From Phycisphaerae bacterium (GTDB lineage Bacteria > Planctomycetota > Phycisphaerae > UBA1845), in the NCBI GenBank assembly GCA_024102815.1, contig JAGFJJ010000022.1, positions 1-64,000 on the forward strand: a stretch of 64,000 bases of DNA, read 5' to 3'. Position 1 is the stretch's first letter. Each line of letters starts with the position of its first letter. This document shows positions 35,938 through 45,303 of this stretch, one piece after another. The notes below the pieces were generated by a model. The model did not search any database. It was not told where the DNA came from and was given only the letters and a program-made list of their open reading frames with translations. The position numbers and the translations under genes are program-made.

Positions 35938-38900
35938 ACGGTTCCCTACCGCTTGACCGTGGAGACGGCCCGGGCTTGTCGCCGGGGGGAACGGGCCGGC
36001 GGCGCTCGCCGTGGCTGGTGGGCCTGATCCTCCTTGCAGCGACGCTCGGCGGAACCACAGTCGGGGTTCTGGCCTACGCTTTCTGGCCACTGCACGAGGC
36101 CTTTTACACCGACGCCGACACCATTCGGGAGGACAGCGACGTCGCGCGCGTGCGTGACGTCCTCTGGCAACCTCCGAAGATGGTTGCGGAGCTCAGTGAA
36201 CTAGGCTCGGAATTGTATGAGCCACGAATCAGTGCCGACGGATCGACGCTGTTCTTTGTGCGTGGAAAAGCTGGCGATAACGCTGACATTTATGTCGCCC
36301 GGCGAACCCTTGACGGCTGGGTCGACCCCCAGCCACTCGAAGGCATCAACACGCCGGATGACGATCTCGGACCGCAGCCGTCCCACGACGGCCGGCAACT
36401 GTACTTCTACAGCAATCGCCTTGGCGGATTCGGCGGATACGATCTCTGGGTCGCGCAACGTCTGGAAGGGGAAGGAGATCGGGTCCGCTTTGGCGAGCCG
36501 ATGAACCTCGGTCCGGCGGTCAATTCGCCGTTTAACGAATACGTTCCGGCGCTGACCGCTTCGGGCGACGCGCTGTACTTCGCTTCCAATCGGCCCCAGC
36601 CAAGCGATACGGCGCAGCCCGATCCGGGCGCCTGGCCGGGCACCGTCCGCGAAGACCTATTCCATCGAACCTACGATCTATACGTGGCGGCAATCGGCGA
36701 CGCCGGAGTCCAAACCGCCAGGCCGCTTGCGGCTCTGAACACCCCATACAACGAAGGGTCGCCGGCCGTCACCCCGTCTGGCGATTTTCTCTATTTCGCG
36801 TCCGATCGACCTGGAGGAAGCGGCGCATTCGATCTCTATCGAACGCGACGGCTGAGTGGTGAACATCTTTCAGCGGAGAACCTCGGACCGGCGGTCAACA
36901 GCATCGCGAATGATCTCGATCCGGCTCTGGGCATGGACGGATTCGCCCTGCTGTTCAGCTCCGATCGACCAGCACACTTGATGGGCGGTGCCGTCGCGGA
37001 TGGCACGTCGCGCACCGATACCGCCAACGACACGACCGCGGCGCCACCTTACCGACTCTACAACACCGTCTCCCGAGAGGTTTTCCTCGACACACGGACC
37101 TACAGACGTGAGTTCGACTGGGCGGCATTCCTGTGGAACCTCGGCACAGGACTGCTTTGGACGCTCCTTGCGCTGTTGCTCCTCCTGGCGTTGCTTGCGC
37201 TGGCCCGCGACCTGCGCGCCCGCAAGTTGAGCCTGCTGGCACGATGCCTCCTGGCTTCGCTTGCGCTGCACTTGCTGCTGCTGTTCTTGTTAAGCATCTG
37301 GCATGTGACCGCTTCGATTCTCGGTCCTCCTCGGGCAGGTGGCGGCGTGCAGGTGGCCCTGGCCGCACCGGCAAAGGGTCAGGATCTGGCGAAACAGATA
37401 CGCGGGCGCGTTGTCGAGGAACTGGCTGCCGCGCTGCCGGAACTGAACGAGGTTCGTTCAGAAACGCCGGTTCTGCGGAAGGACGTGCTTTCCGAGTTGG
37501 CCGAGGTCTCTTCGGCTTTCACTCCGATCAAGGCCCCTCGAGACGTGGTTCCGTTGGAGGAGCTTCGCGAGGCACCGGCGTTCGAGCCTCGATCGACCTC
37601 ATTCACTCCCGACCTCTCCGTGGACATCACCCCCGTGCCGATCAGAGGGAGTCTCGCGCTGCCCGAGACCGCAGTGCCCATTCGTTTGGAGGAGGAACGG
37701 CCGCCCGATCAACCGAACGTTTCCGCCTCGGAACCCAGATTGCCAGACTTTCCGGTCATTGCGGGGACGACGGAATTCACGCTGCAAACGATCGACCCGG
37801 AACGTCTCGCGCCGCGAATTTCCGATACTCATGATGGAGAGAAATTCGCGGCCATTATTCCTGCGCAGATCGAAACCTCCCCCCAAGAAGGGCGTCCGTC
37901 GCCGCGACGAGTCACTCTGCCTTCCTTGCAACAGACGCTGATGGAATGGCCTGATATCACCATGCCTTTGACGGAACCGCGGCCGATCCGTTCACCAGAA
38001 ACGGCCACACTGGACGTGTCGGCCGCCGAGTTACTCGGTGCAGCGCTGCCTCCGAGAGCCGCGCATGTCTCCACGGCGCTCTCGGCTTCAGACACGGTGC
38101 GGGTGGAGCCGGCGCCGGCTTCATGGCAGCCGGAGTCGAAACCAACGACCCTGAACCTGGAACCGGCGCACGACTCGCAGCCGCCGAAATCGCCGACGGC
38201 CTTCGCTCCTCCAATGCACGAGGTGCCCCCCGCCATGCCATCATCCGACGCCGCACTGACCCTGGCACTGCCTAATTCGGCGCCGATAACAAGGCGAGAC
38301 GAGACGACGGACAACGCCGCGCCCCCCACCTTCACGAGATCGGCCGATCCGCTTCGCGCCGATCTGCCCGTCTCAAGCGCGCCTGCGCAGTTCGAATTGA
38401 TCGAGATCGAACCGATAGCGCCACTGGGCAACCCCGAATACGAAAACGCTCGCGACCGGATTGCCATTGCGCAACCGCCTACCGAGGCGAAGCCTCGGCC
38501 GAGTAACAATCCAAACACTCTTTCGCCGGTCGCGCTCTCTCTGGATCCAGATGTCCTCCCCGCATTGGCGGAATTCTCCGTAGAGCTGGAAACGCAGCCG
38601 TACAACAGTCCTTGGCCAATGCGCCGGGCGGAAGAGCGCAATCGCGCGATGGGCAACGATGGTCAAAGCAAGGTCGAGGACGCCACCGCCATGGCCCTGC
38701 GCTGGCTCGCGGACCACCAGAGTCGAGACGGCCACTGGGACGGGCGGACGTTCGACGCCAACTGCGGAAGGTGCGGCGGAGAGGCAACCGTCGATACGAA
38801 CGTGGCGTTGACTTCGATGTCGATCCTATCCTTTCAGGCAGCCGGCCACGACCACCTTCGCCCGGGGCCATTCCGCCGGATGCTGGCGCGCTCCCTCGAC

Positions 38901-40358
38901 TGGCTGCTCGTGCAACAATCGCAGGAAGGCGAATTTGGGGCCGACGAATCACTCTACAGCCACGCGCTCGCAACACTGGCCCTGGGAGAGGCGTTGGCGA
39001 TGACCGGCGATCCGGCGCTGCGGAACCCGTTGGAGGGTGCGGTTCGATTCCTGGAAAGCAGTTCTCGCAGCAGCGAAGCAGGTTGGTCCGCAAAGGAGGG
39101 AGAGCCTCCCGACACGGCCGTGCTGGGCTGGGTCGTTCATGCACTGAGTGTCGCGCAGACCGCGGGCGTTAATCCCGCTCCCGAATCTCTCGACCGTGCC
39201 GCACAATGGCTTTCGCGTGTTTCGTCGCGAACGCAGCCGGGAGAGTACGGCTTCCAACCCGACCGCGGCCTCACAACCGCCATGACGGCTGAAGCACTGT
39301 TCACGCAGCAGCTACTCGGCCGACGACCGGATGAACCGTTGATGCGCGCCTCGGCATCGCTGATCATGCACGAGCCGCCTGACTGGAAGCGCGAGCCCAA
39401 CACCTACCTCTGGTATTTCGCGTCCATGGCCCTGCAACAACACTCTGGAGAAGGACCCCTACAATGGATCAGCGCCGCCACGCGCGAGCTCATCGAGAAT
39501 CAGCGGAAACAAGGTCCAGCGCGAGGCAGTTGGGACCCGATCGGCCAGTGGTCACAGACTGGCGGGCGCGTTTATCAGACCGCGCTTTGCGTGCTCATTC
39601 TCCAAACGCCGTGGCGATACCCCATTCGTGTTGAAACCGGCGATGTACCGGATGTTCCCGAAGACGCCATTGGAATCGTTCAGGGACGGGTAGTTTCGGC
39701 CGAAGACGGACAGCCGTTGCCTTCAGCGTCGGTACGACTGGATCTGCCGGATCGCCCGGCTGTCGTCGTTCGAACGGACGGAACAGGCCACTATCAGTTG
39801 TTTACGCCCGAGCTTCCACCCTACTTCGCGCTCACGGCCACGCTGGAAGGATACACGCCGCTGAGCGTCAATGCGTCGTCCGCACCACTGCTCAATCCCG
39901 GACGGAGCTTCCAGGACGGAGTCGTGGTCGACTTCGAACTGGAGCGGGAGCGTGAAAGCGTCGTCTCTATCGAACCGGAACCGGAGCTGCACCATCTCGG
40001 CGACAACCGCTTCGACGGAAGGATCAACAGCCAATTCCAGAAGAAGGCCGAGGGAGCGATCTTTGAGACGACATTCCGAATTTCAGCCGATCAACTGCCA
40101 CCACGATTCACCGCCGCGGAACTTCGACTGCTGGCCAAGGGCGTCCAATATCCCCACAGGTTGTATATCAACGACATCCTGCTCGAGGAGTATCTCGATG
40201 ACGCCCCGTCCGACGGAAGCTTCGGCTCGTTCGGCACGGATTTTGATCCGGGCATTCTCCGCGAAGGCGAAAACACGCTCACCATCCGCGCGGGCGGACG
40301 TCCCGGCGACGTGGACGATTTCGAGTTCGTCAATCTCCAGATCCGGCTCTCGCGCTGA
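35934..40358 (+). CDS. Giant membrane fusion protein: PD40 propeller, membrane hairpin, terpene-cyclase-like toroid and carboxypeptidase-regulatory-like domain
   Basis: 1,474 residues. An N-terminal membrane segment (about 20-50, LVGLILLAATLGGTTVGVLA) is followed by a PD40/WD40-like propeller (about 85-360: EPRISADGSTLFFVRGKAGD, PQPSHDGRQLYFYSNRLGG, PALTASGDALYFASNRP, PAVTPSGDFLYFASDRPGG), as in TolB- and OmpA-linked proteins. Two hydrophobic stretches follow (about 400-465), then about 430 residues rich in Pro, Ala and Ser. From about residue 915 comes an alpha/alpha-toroid like squalene cyclase/prenyltransferase repeats (ALRWLADHQSRDGHWDG, SLDWLLVQQSQEGEFG), then a carboxypeptidase-regulatory-like beta domain (GRVVSAEDGQPLPSASVRLD) and a final beta domain. 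Cyclase catalytic DxDD is not evident, so the toroid is probably structural or binding. By position it is the likely load of the ExbB-ExbD motor. Confidence 0.8.
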   Translation: MNGSLPLDRGDGPGLSPGGTGRRRSPWLVGLILLAATLGGTTVGVLAYAFWPLHEAFYTDADTIREDSDVARVRDVLWQPPKMVAELSELGSELYEPRISADGSTLFFVRGKAGDNADIYVARRTLDGWVDPQPLEGINTPDDDLGPQPSHDGRQLYFYSNRLGGFGGYDLWVAQRLEGEGDRVRFGEPMNLGPAVNSPFNEYVPALTASGDALYFASNRPQPSDTAQPDPGAWPGTVREDLFHRTYDLYVAAIGDAGVQTARPLAALNTPYNEGSPAVTPSGDFLYFASDRPGGSGAFDLYRTRRLSGEHLSAENLGPAVNSIANDLDPALGMDGFALLFSSDRPAHLMGGAVADGTSRTDTANDTTAAPPYRLYNTVSREVFLDTRTYRREFDWAAFLWNLGTGLLWTLLALLLLLALLALARDLRARKLSLLARCLLASLALHLLLLFLLSIWHVTASILGPPRAGGGVQVALAAPAKGQDLAKQIRGRVVEELAAALPELNEVRSETPVLRKDVLSELAEVSSAFTPIKAPRDVVPLEELREAPAFEPRSTSFTPDLSVDITPVPIRGSLALPETAVPIRLEEERPPDQPNVSASEPRLPDFPVIAGTTEFTLQTIDPERLAPRISDTHDGEKFAAIIPAQIETSPQEGRPSPRRVTLPSLQQTLMEWPDITMPLTEPRPIRSPETATLDVSAAELLGAALPPRAAHVSTALSASDTVRVEPAPASWQPESKPTTLNLEPAHDSQPPKSPTAFAPPMHEVPPAMPSSDAALTLALPNSAPITRRDETTDNAAPPTFTRSADPLRADLPVSSAPAQFELIEIEPIAPLGNPEYENARDRIAIAQPPTEAKPRPSNNPNTLSPVALSLDPDVLPALAEFSVELETQPYNSPWPMRRAEERNRAMGNDGQSKVEDATAMALRWLADHQSRDGHWDGRTFDANCGRCGGEATVDTNVALTSMSILSFQAAGHDHLRPGPFRRMLARSLDWLLVQQSQEGEFGADESLYSHALATLALGEALAMTGDPALRNPLEGAVRFLESSSRSSEAGWSAKEGEPPDTAVLGWVVHALSVAQTAGVNPAPESLDRAAQWLSRVSSRTQPGEYGFQPDRGLTTAMTAEALFTQQLLGRRPDEPLMRASASLIMHEPPDWKREPNTYLWYFASMALQQHSGEGPLQWISAATRELIENQRKQGPARGSWDPIGQWSQTGGRVYQTALCVLILQTPWRYPIRVETGDVPDVPEDAIGIVQGRVVSAEDGQPLPSASVRLDLPDRPAVVVRTDGTGHYQLFTPELPPYFALTATLEGYTPLSVNASSAPLLNPGRSFQDGVVVDFELERERESVVSIEPEPELHHLGDNRFDGRINSQFQKKAEGAIFETTFRISADQLPPRFTAAELRLLAKGVQYPHRLYINDILLEEYLDDAPSDGSFGSFGTDFDPGILREGENTLTIRAGGRPGDVDDFEFVNLQIRLSR

Positions 40359-40737
40359 CCGTTAACGACGGGGCCAACGGGAAGCTAATCGGCTTCGGAT
40401 CGCCAGGGAGCTTCGGTAGGGGCCTCGGCCCACTGCTGGGGACAACCAACCGGTTCTGCCCGCTGGGGCGTCCTGAATCGGACGGCGCCATCAGCAGCCG
40501 AGCAGCCAGAGCGATTGGCCGCCCGGGCCTACTCTTTTCGGGTCGGCGGCGGATCGGCATGTGTACGCCCCCGCCGCCGCCCGATTCAAGGCCGCAATTC
40601 CGAGAACCTCGGTCCAGCAGCCGGCTTGGAAAGAGACTTGTCGGGCGGGACCCGCGCAGCTACGATGCCCCTCTTCGGTCGGCCGATCGGCACGACTGGA
40701 TGTTGCCGAGGGGCCAAAAAAGGACGGCTCGTACCGC
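40359..40737. other. Intergenic region upstream of tRNA-Cys
   Basis: 379 nt between the giant fusion gene and the tRNA. The only coding use I can support is the last 33 integrase codons on the minus strand from 40761 to 40660, which run through it. No confident promoter for the tRNA is seen. Confidence 0.5.
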
Positions 40738-42198
40738 GGCGGCGTACCCAAGTGGACCAAGGGGACGGATTGCAAATCCGTTATTCGTGGGTTCGAATCC
40801 CACCGCCGCCTGTTTCCTCGATCCCCTTCCATCACGCGAAATACGCTGTTTTCTGCGGGAAAAACGAGCACTTTCCGGTTTCGCCGCTTGCCCGTCTCTG
40901 CCCTCGCGTGCGGCACCGCTTACCCTGTGAATGCTTCGCTTTTGGCCTGCATTTGGCATGCGCGCGGCATGCGCTTTTCCATCGGTGCCGGTTGCCCGCT
41001 GCCGCTGTTGCTCCGGCTTGCCCCCGAACGCGGGGAGCACGGCCAGCGCCGAAGCCAAGTCGGGCAGCACGGTGTGCGTGTAGCGGTCCATCGTCAGCGT
41101 GATTGTCGAATGCCGGGCGAGCTGTTGGGCAATCTTCGGATGCACACCCCCTCGGGCAAGGGACGAAATGAACGTGTGCCGCAGAGCGTGAAAGTCTGCC
41201 ACGCGGCCGGAGCCGTCGCGGATCGCCAGACAATCATCGTCCCGCCGCTTTCGCCGCTGCGTCCGGTCCCGCGTCTCTCGAATCCACCGCGCCTTCGCGG
41301 TCCGCAAGTCCGCCCGAATCATGTCCGCCGTGTTGCGGGTCAGATTCGGGAACACCGCGCCGGATAGGTCCAGGGCTTCGACCGGGCCGCGCCACGCGGC
41401 GATCGCGTCCGCCGTGTCCTCTCGCAGGGGGATTGCGTCACGTCGGCGATTCTTGGCGTAGGCCGCTTCGACGGTCACCGTCGGGGTATCGGCGTCCAGG
41501 TCGAAAGATCGCCACGTCAGGGAGCGCAGCTCGTTTGCCCGCAGGCCGGTTTCAAGAGCCAGCCGGTAGAGCATCGCCCGGTCGGCGCCCGCCATGTCGA
41601 AAGACTGCGGTCCGCTCTCTGCCGCCTTGAGCAGCCGAGCGGATTCATCCGCCGTCAGGGTCCGCCGGTCGTGGCGCCGGTCGGTTTTCACGTCCAGAGC
41701 CGACAGGCACAGCAGGGGATTCTCGGGCGCCCGGCCGTCTCTCACGAGCCAGTTTAGAAACCCCTTGACCGCGACCGCGTGATAGTTGACCGAAGCCGCC
41801 GACAGCCCATCGCGGCGCAGCTCCCCGAGGAATTCGGTCACGCGGGACGGGGAAAGGTCCGCCCATCGCTTGAAGCTGCAGCCGTCGAGCAAGCGCGCTG
41901 CCCGGTTGTGCGAAAGGTCGGCATGCTGTCGCGTGCGTCCCTTGGCGAGCAGCCCGTTTCGCCAGTCCGCCAAGTGCTCGCGCAGGGGTCGATTCTTGTG
42001 GGCTTCGTAGCGATCAGTCAGACCGACAGCCGTTCGGGCCTGCTTGCGTTGCAGCTCGCCCAGGAGCAGCTCGGCCGCCGAACGGTCCGAAGTCCGCAGG
42101 GACACGCGCATCCGCTTCCCGCTGTCAGGGTCGAAGTATTCCCCCCACCATTGCGGCGATCGTCGCCCGCGAAATGTCGGCTTAAAGATTCGCGCCAT
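40660..42198 (-). CDS. Tyrosine recombinase (island integrase) whose frame crosses the attachment site
   Basis: A 512-residue site-specific recombinase of the phage-integrase family that would insert and excise the island at tRNA-Cys. Seen: N-terminal MARIFKPTFRGRRSPQWWGEY, an SAM-like core-binding domain (about 70-160), and catalytic residues R220 (TGLRANELRSLTW), the H337-R340 pair (HALRHTF), H363 (LARHST) and Y373 (MDRYTHT). ATG at 42198 with AGGGGAAG before it. The last 110 residues are low-complexity. Codons near the end (QAAVGFEPTNNGFAIRP) are the antisense of the tRNA 3' half, inside the 65-bp repeat; from codon 480 on, the protein is encoded by flanking host DNA. In the excised circle the frame would instead continue into 49286-49080, giving 547 residues. 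Confidence 0.92.
   Translation of the reverse strand: MARIFKPTFRGRRSPQWWGEYFDPDSGKRMRVSLRTSDRSAAELLLGELQRKQARTAVGLTDRYEAHKNRPLREHLADWRNGLLAKGRTRQHADLSHNRAARLLDGCSFKRWADLSPSRVTEFLGELRRDGLSAASVNYHAVAVKGFLNWLVRDGRAPENPLLCLSALDVKTDRRHDRRTLTADESARLLKAAESGPQSFDMAGADRAMLYRLALETGLRANELRSLTWRSFDLDADTPTVTVEAAYAKNRRRDAIPLREDTADAIAAWRGPVEALDLSGAVFPNLTRNTADMIRADLRTAKARWIRETRDRTQRRKRRDDDCLAIRDGSGRVADFHALRHTFISSLARGGVHPKIAQQLARHSTITLTMDRYTHTVLPDLASALAVLPAFGGKPEQQRQRATGTDGKAHAARMPNAGQKRSIHRVSGAAREGRDGQAAKPESARFSRRKQRISRDGRGSRKQAAVGFEPTNNGFAIRPLGPLGYAAAVRAVLFWPLGNIQSCRSADRRGAS
40738..40811 (+). tRNA. tRNA-Cys (anticodon GCA)
   Basis: A 74-nt cloverleaf: acceptor GGCGGCG with CGCCGCC, D-stem CCC/GGG, anticodon stem ACGGA/TCCGT around loop TTGCAAA (anticodon GCA), T-stem GTGGG/CCCAC around TTCGAAT, discriminator T. 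CCA is not encoded. The 3' half from 40762 lies inside the island's left attachment repeat, so the present 3' half was supplied by the element on integration. Confidence 0.95.
40762..40826 (+). repeat. Left attachment repeat of the island (65 bp)
   Basis: Begins GGGACGGATTGCAAATCCG and ends in CCTCGATCCCC. Identical over all 65 bp to 49287-49351 in the same orientation. It spans the tRNA-Cys anticodon arm, variable and T arms and acceptor 3' strand, plus 15 bp beyond the tRNA. Confidence 0.95.
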
Positions 42199-42274
42199 GA
42201 TCTTCCCCTATTGATTCCTCGGGCATTTGCAACGAAAAGCGACCACTCACACGTCTGTCTCTCTTTTTCGCCAG

Positions 42275-43087
42275 CTACCACACAAGGCCGCCCCTCGCGT
42301 CGTAGAGTCTCCGCACGGTGTACTCAACCTTGAGATCGTCTCGCTTGTCGAAGGGGATTTTCAAATCCCAATCGGAGAAAATGCCCGCGCTTAGATGCCA
42401 TTCGACAGTCTCGTCAAGTTCAACGCCGCCGGGAATCTCGTACGTGAATTCGCCCTCGCACCAAGGAAGCGTTCGACCGGGGCTCGTCACTGCGAGGCGG
42501 TAATCCACTCTAGAAATAACTCTGCCAGTGGCGTTCTGTGCTTTGATATCAAACACTGCTTCGTTGAATAGCGCACCGCTTTTGCGCGCCACGGTTGCTT
42601 CAAGTATCCGAAACAAATGAAGGCGAGAGCCAGTTATCGCGAGTTTCTTCAGGTCGGAATCGAGATTCACCGTTTCAGCTAACTGGCGCGCTTGAGTCTC
42701 GTGCAGCTCAGATTCAAGGTTGTTCATTTGTCGCCGATAGCTTTCCCGCGTCTTAGCAACTTCAGACTCAAGGCTGCTCGCCCGCCGTTTCAGCGTCGAG
42801 TTTTCTTCTCTTGTGGCGACGAGTTCGTGCGCGCACTCGTCGCGAGCTGTCCCACAATCCCGAAGTCCGTCAAGCGAGACAGTACAGCTCTGGAGCTGCG
42901 CTTGCGTTTGGTCACGAGCGGAAACGCACTGTTTCAGTTCAGTCGTTGTCTGCTCGAATCGAGTCTCGCACTGATTGGCACGCTCCCGCGCGCGCCCCTG
43001 TACAAGAGAGAATCCGATGCAGAAGCCGACCACAAGGCCGATCGCCCCCGTGATTCCCACCGGCAATATGATTTCTTTTCGATTCAC
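42275..43087 (-). CDS. Hypothetical membrane-anchored coiled-coil protein
   Basis: 270 residues; I recognise no family. An N-terminal membrane segment (ILPVGITGAIGLVVGFCIGFSLV) is followed by a coiled coil (about 35-140: RARERANQCETRFEQTTTEL, then SSLESEVAKTRESYRRQMNN) and a C-terminal beta-rich domain (about 150-270: AVFDIKAQNATGRVISRVDY, WCEGEFTYEIPGGVEL). The end gives a likely immunoglobulin-like or FxLYD-like fold outside the membrane, but that is a guess. GTG start at 43087. The XRE regulator lies 23 nt upstream on the same strand, so they are co-transcribed. It could be accessory cargo or an envelope defence effector; there is no direct evidence for either. Confidence 0.65.
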   Translation of the reverse strand: MNRKEIILPVGITGAIGLVVGFCIGFSLVQGRARERANQCETRFEQTTTELKQCVSARDQTQAQLQSCTVSLDGLRDCGTARDECAHELVATREENSTLKRRASSLESEVAKTRESYRRQMNNLESELHETQARQLAETVNLDSDLKKLAITGSRLHLFRILEATVARKSGALFNEAVFDIKAQNATGRVISRVDYRLAVTSPGRTLPWCEGEFTYEIPGGVELDETVEWHLSAGIFSDWDLKIPFDKRDDLKVEYTVRRLYDARGGLVW

Positions 43088-43110
43088 GATGCGTCCTCAA
43101 TTACGGGGAG

Positions 43111-43341
43111 CTACGGCCGCAGCTTGGATTTCTGCTTCCGAATGGTGAGATCGTAGCCGAGCCCGTTGAGAATCCGAACCAACGTCGAAAGCGTCTGCTC
43201 CCGGGTGCCGCTGACGAATCCGTGAGCCATCGCGTAGCTCACGCCCGATTCACGCGAAAGCCGCTTGATGCTCCATCCCGTCTCGTGAAACGCTTGGCGA
43301 GCTAATTCGATGAGTTGTTCAGTTCCTTGCACGAATCGCAT
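43111..43341 (-). CDS. XRE-like helix-turn-helix regulator (small)
   Basis: 76 residues if it starts at the ATG at 43341, which has AAGGA 5 nt upstream; an in-frame TTG at 43368 would add 9 residues. The core (WSIKRLSRESGVSYAMAHGFVSGTREQTLSTLVRILNGLGYDLTI) is a compact Cro/CI-type helix-turn-helix with the recognition helix around SYAMAHGFVSG. It ends in a basic tail. Probably represses its own operon with the coiled-coil membrane protein, or controls the island's replication operon just upstream at 43606-46825. Confidence 0.78.
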   Translation of the reverse strand: MRFVQGTEQLIELARQAFHETGWSIKRLSRESGVSYAMAHGFVSGTREQTLSTLVRILNGLGYDLTIRKQKSKLRP

Positions 43342-43605
43342 GATATCCTTGGTCGGATAGTCCGTCAATCTGAGAAGCCACGACTACGGGGCCACGGCGC
43401 AATAGCCATTTCTCGTTAATCCGTGAGTTTTTCTCTGCGCTTGGCGACACGGTCGTTGATCCGCCAGTTTACAGAGATTTGGCCCGCCCCCGTCCGATTT
43501 TGACACACCACTTCTAATGTCTTTAATTGCGGGGGCGCGCGCGCGCCGGGTCAAACGGTCCGGGGGCCGAAAGCCGCAGATATTCTCGGTGCCCCCCCGC
43601 TGGGA
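43342..43605. other. Noncoding gap between the replication genes and the XRE gene
   Basis: 264 nt containing a GC-alternating run (GGGGGCGCGCGCGCGCC near 43528-43545) and an AT-richer part around 43410-43525. By position it could hold the XRE promoter or an origin for the element. I see no clear iterons. Confidence 0.35.
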
Positions 43606-45303
43606 CTAGTTACCCGATTCGTAATCCGACGGGGGATCGGCGCCCGTACACTCCTCGGGCAGCACGTCCAAGGGCTCCCATGCCGTTGTGCCGATCGTCT
43701 CATTTCCCGCTGTGCTCTCGACGAAACCCTCACTCTCGGGGCCGTCATTCGGAGTTTCGCTGTGTCGATGCGGGAGCGTTATCCGAAATACAGCCGTCGG
43801 ACGCCCCGGGCCGCTGGACCAATCCCATTGCCCGAGTCCATCATTTACCAGGGCGTCGAGGGCCAGCTTTGCCCCTTGGGGATCGCCTCGATATCGCCAT
43901 ACACCACGGACTACATCGCGGGCAGTACACTTTCCCCCGTGCGCCTGCACCCAAGTCAGGAGCTTACGCCCCTCACGCTTACCTTCAGGCTCCCGCAATC
44001 CAGCGTATACGTTGAGCGTTGCCAGCGATGCCCATCGAGCAATATCAATACCCCGTCGCATGGAGTCGGCTTCGAGCACGTCCTCGGGAATATCAGGGCT
44101 GCTTACGATTCGCGTGCAGTGATCGATGAGAGCCAGGCGGGCAGGAAGCTCCTCGGCCTTGGAGAGAAACGCCTTCACGTCATCATCAAGGGCAGCATCG
44201 ATACGGGCTCCGATCTCATCAACCCATGCAACCCATAGGGCTTTCGCCTCGGGGGAGAGTCGGATTAACTTCGGGCCAAGCTCCCCTTGTTCATCTGCTT
44301 GGTGATCGAGTGCGAGCAGTCGTCTCAGTAGCTCCGTGTATCGCTCTTGCGCGTGCTTGGGGATATCAGCCTCGACGTATCGACGGGGCTTCTCGGGGGG
44401 AGCAGCGAATATGAACCGAGCAGCGAGCCCATTCTCGAAATACTCGGGCGTCAGGAGCCGTTGCAGTGTGCCGGGTTGCACCGTGCCCGCGATCGTTACC
44501 GCTGCCCGGGGCACGTATATCGTCTTGGGATTTCCATGCTTTCTATCAACTACCAGCGTGCCCGCCCGATGAAGCTCCAGCCATCGAGCAGCATCACCGC
44601 CGCCCTTGCTCTTGTAGGCATCAAACGACTTGAGGAAACCGGCAAGCTCATCATTGAATACGCCAACTCCTCGACGGTTCGATTGCAGGAGCCATGCAAG
44701 GGCTTCAATCGTCGTGTCGCTCGTCAAATACCGGATCGGGATCGGCTCCTCAGGTTTTGCCGGGGGTTCACCACGAGCACCGGGCTTGCCCTTTCCCCAA
44801 TCGCCCAGGGCCGTCTTGTATTGCAGGGAGTCGGCTTCGTACCGTTCGAGGGCAAGCTCGTATTCCCGCAACCGCCCAAGCTGGAGTCTCGACAGGGGAT
44901 CGAGCACCAGCTCCTGAGCTGGGCTTTTCCGCCCCCCACTCCGTAGCACCGTCGCAGCCCACAAGATCGAATAAGCGATCCACGATCTCTGTAGGAGCAA
45001 TGCCCGCGTTGTTCCGATGCACGTTGCGAGCACAGCCAGCCCAGGGAGGGCAACAAGAGCCGGATCGACACCGAGGGCCTTTGCCCCATGCTGCACGATC
45101 TCCCGCAGCCCCACGGGGAGAGCATCCTCGGGGAGAGCTTGCCACTCAAAATCCGGATCACTTACCGCCTCGACATATCCGAAACCCCCGCTCTTGGTAT
45201 CGTCGCTTGGGGTTTCGTCGAGGCGGGTGGGGTTTTTGGTGAGGGCACCGTTGCCGCCCGCTCGGGCGTCGAGGAGTCGTCTTGTCACTTCACCAGCTCT
45301 CAC
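43606..45303 (-). CDS. DUF3987-family protein (primase/helicase-associated)
   Basis: 565 residues. The region of about 50-430 matches what I know of DUF3987, common next to primases in phages and integrative elements: LPVGLREIVQHGAKALGVDPALVALPGLAVLA, IPIRYLTSDTTIEALAWLL, GVGVFNDELAGFLKSFD and LTPEYFENGLAARFIFAAPP. These proteins are thought to carry a degenerate P-loop ATPase fold used in replication of the element. The GTG start at 45303 overlaps the stop of the primase gene (GTGA), so translation is coupled. The C-terminal 130 residues (KLLTWVQAHGGKCTARDVVRGVWRY) look like a winged helix. With the primase it probably replicates the excised island. Confidence 0.78.
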   Translation of the reverse strand: MRAGEVTRRLLDARAGGNGALTKNPTRLDETPSDDTKSGGFGYVEAVSDPDFEWQALPEDALPVGLREIVQHGAKALGVDPALVALPGLAVLATCIGTTRALLLQRSWIAYSILWAATVLRSGGRKSPAQELVLDPLSRLQLGRLREYELALERYEADSLQYKTALGDWGKGKPGARGEPPAKPEEPIPIRYLTSDTTIEALAWLLQSNRRGVGVFNDELAGFLKSFDAYKSKGGGDAARWLELHRAGTLVVDRKHGNPKTIYVPRAAVTIAGTVQPGTLQRLLTPEYFENGLAARFIFAAPPEKPRRYVEADIPKHAQERYTELLRRLLALDHQADEQGELGPKLIRLSPEAKALWVAWVDEIGARIDAALDDDVKAFLSKAEELPARLALIDHCTRIVSSPDIPEDVLEADSMRRGIDIARWASLATLNVYAGLREPEGKREGRKLLTWVQAHGGKCTARDVVRGVWRYRGDPQGAKLALDALVNDGLGQWDWSSGPGRPTAVFRITLPHRHSETPNDGPESEGFVESTAGNETIGTTAWEPLDVLPEECTGADPPSDYESGN

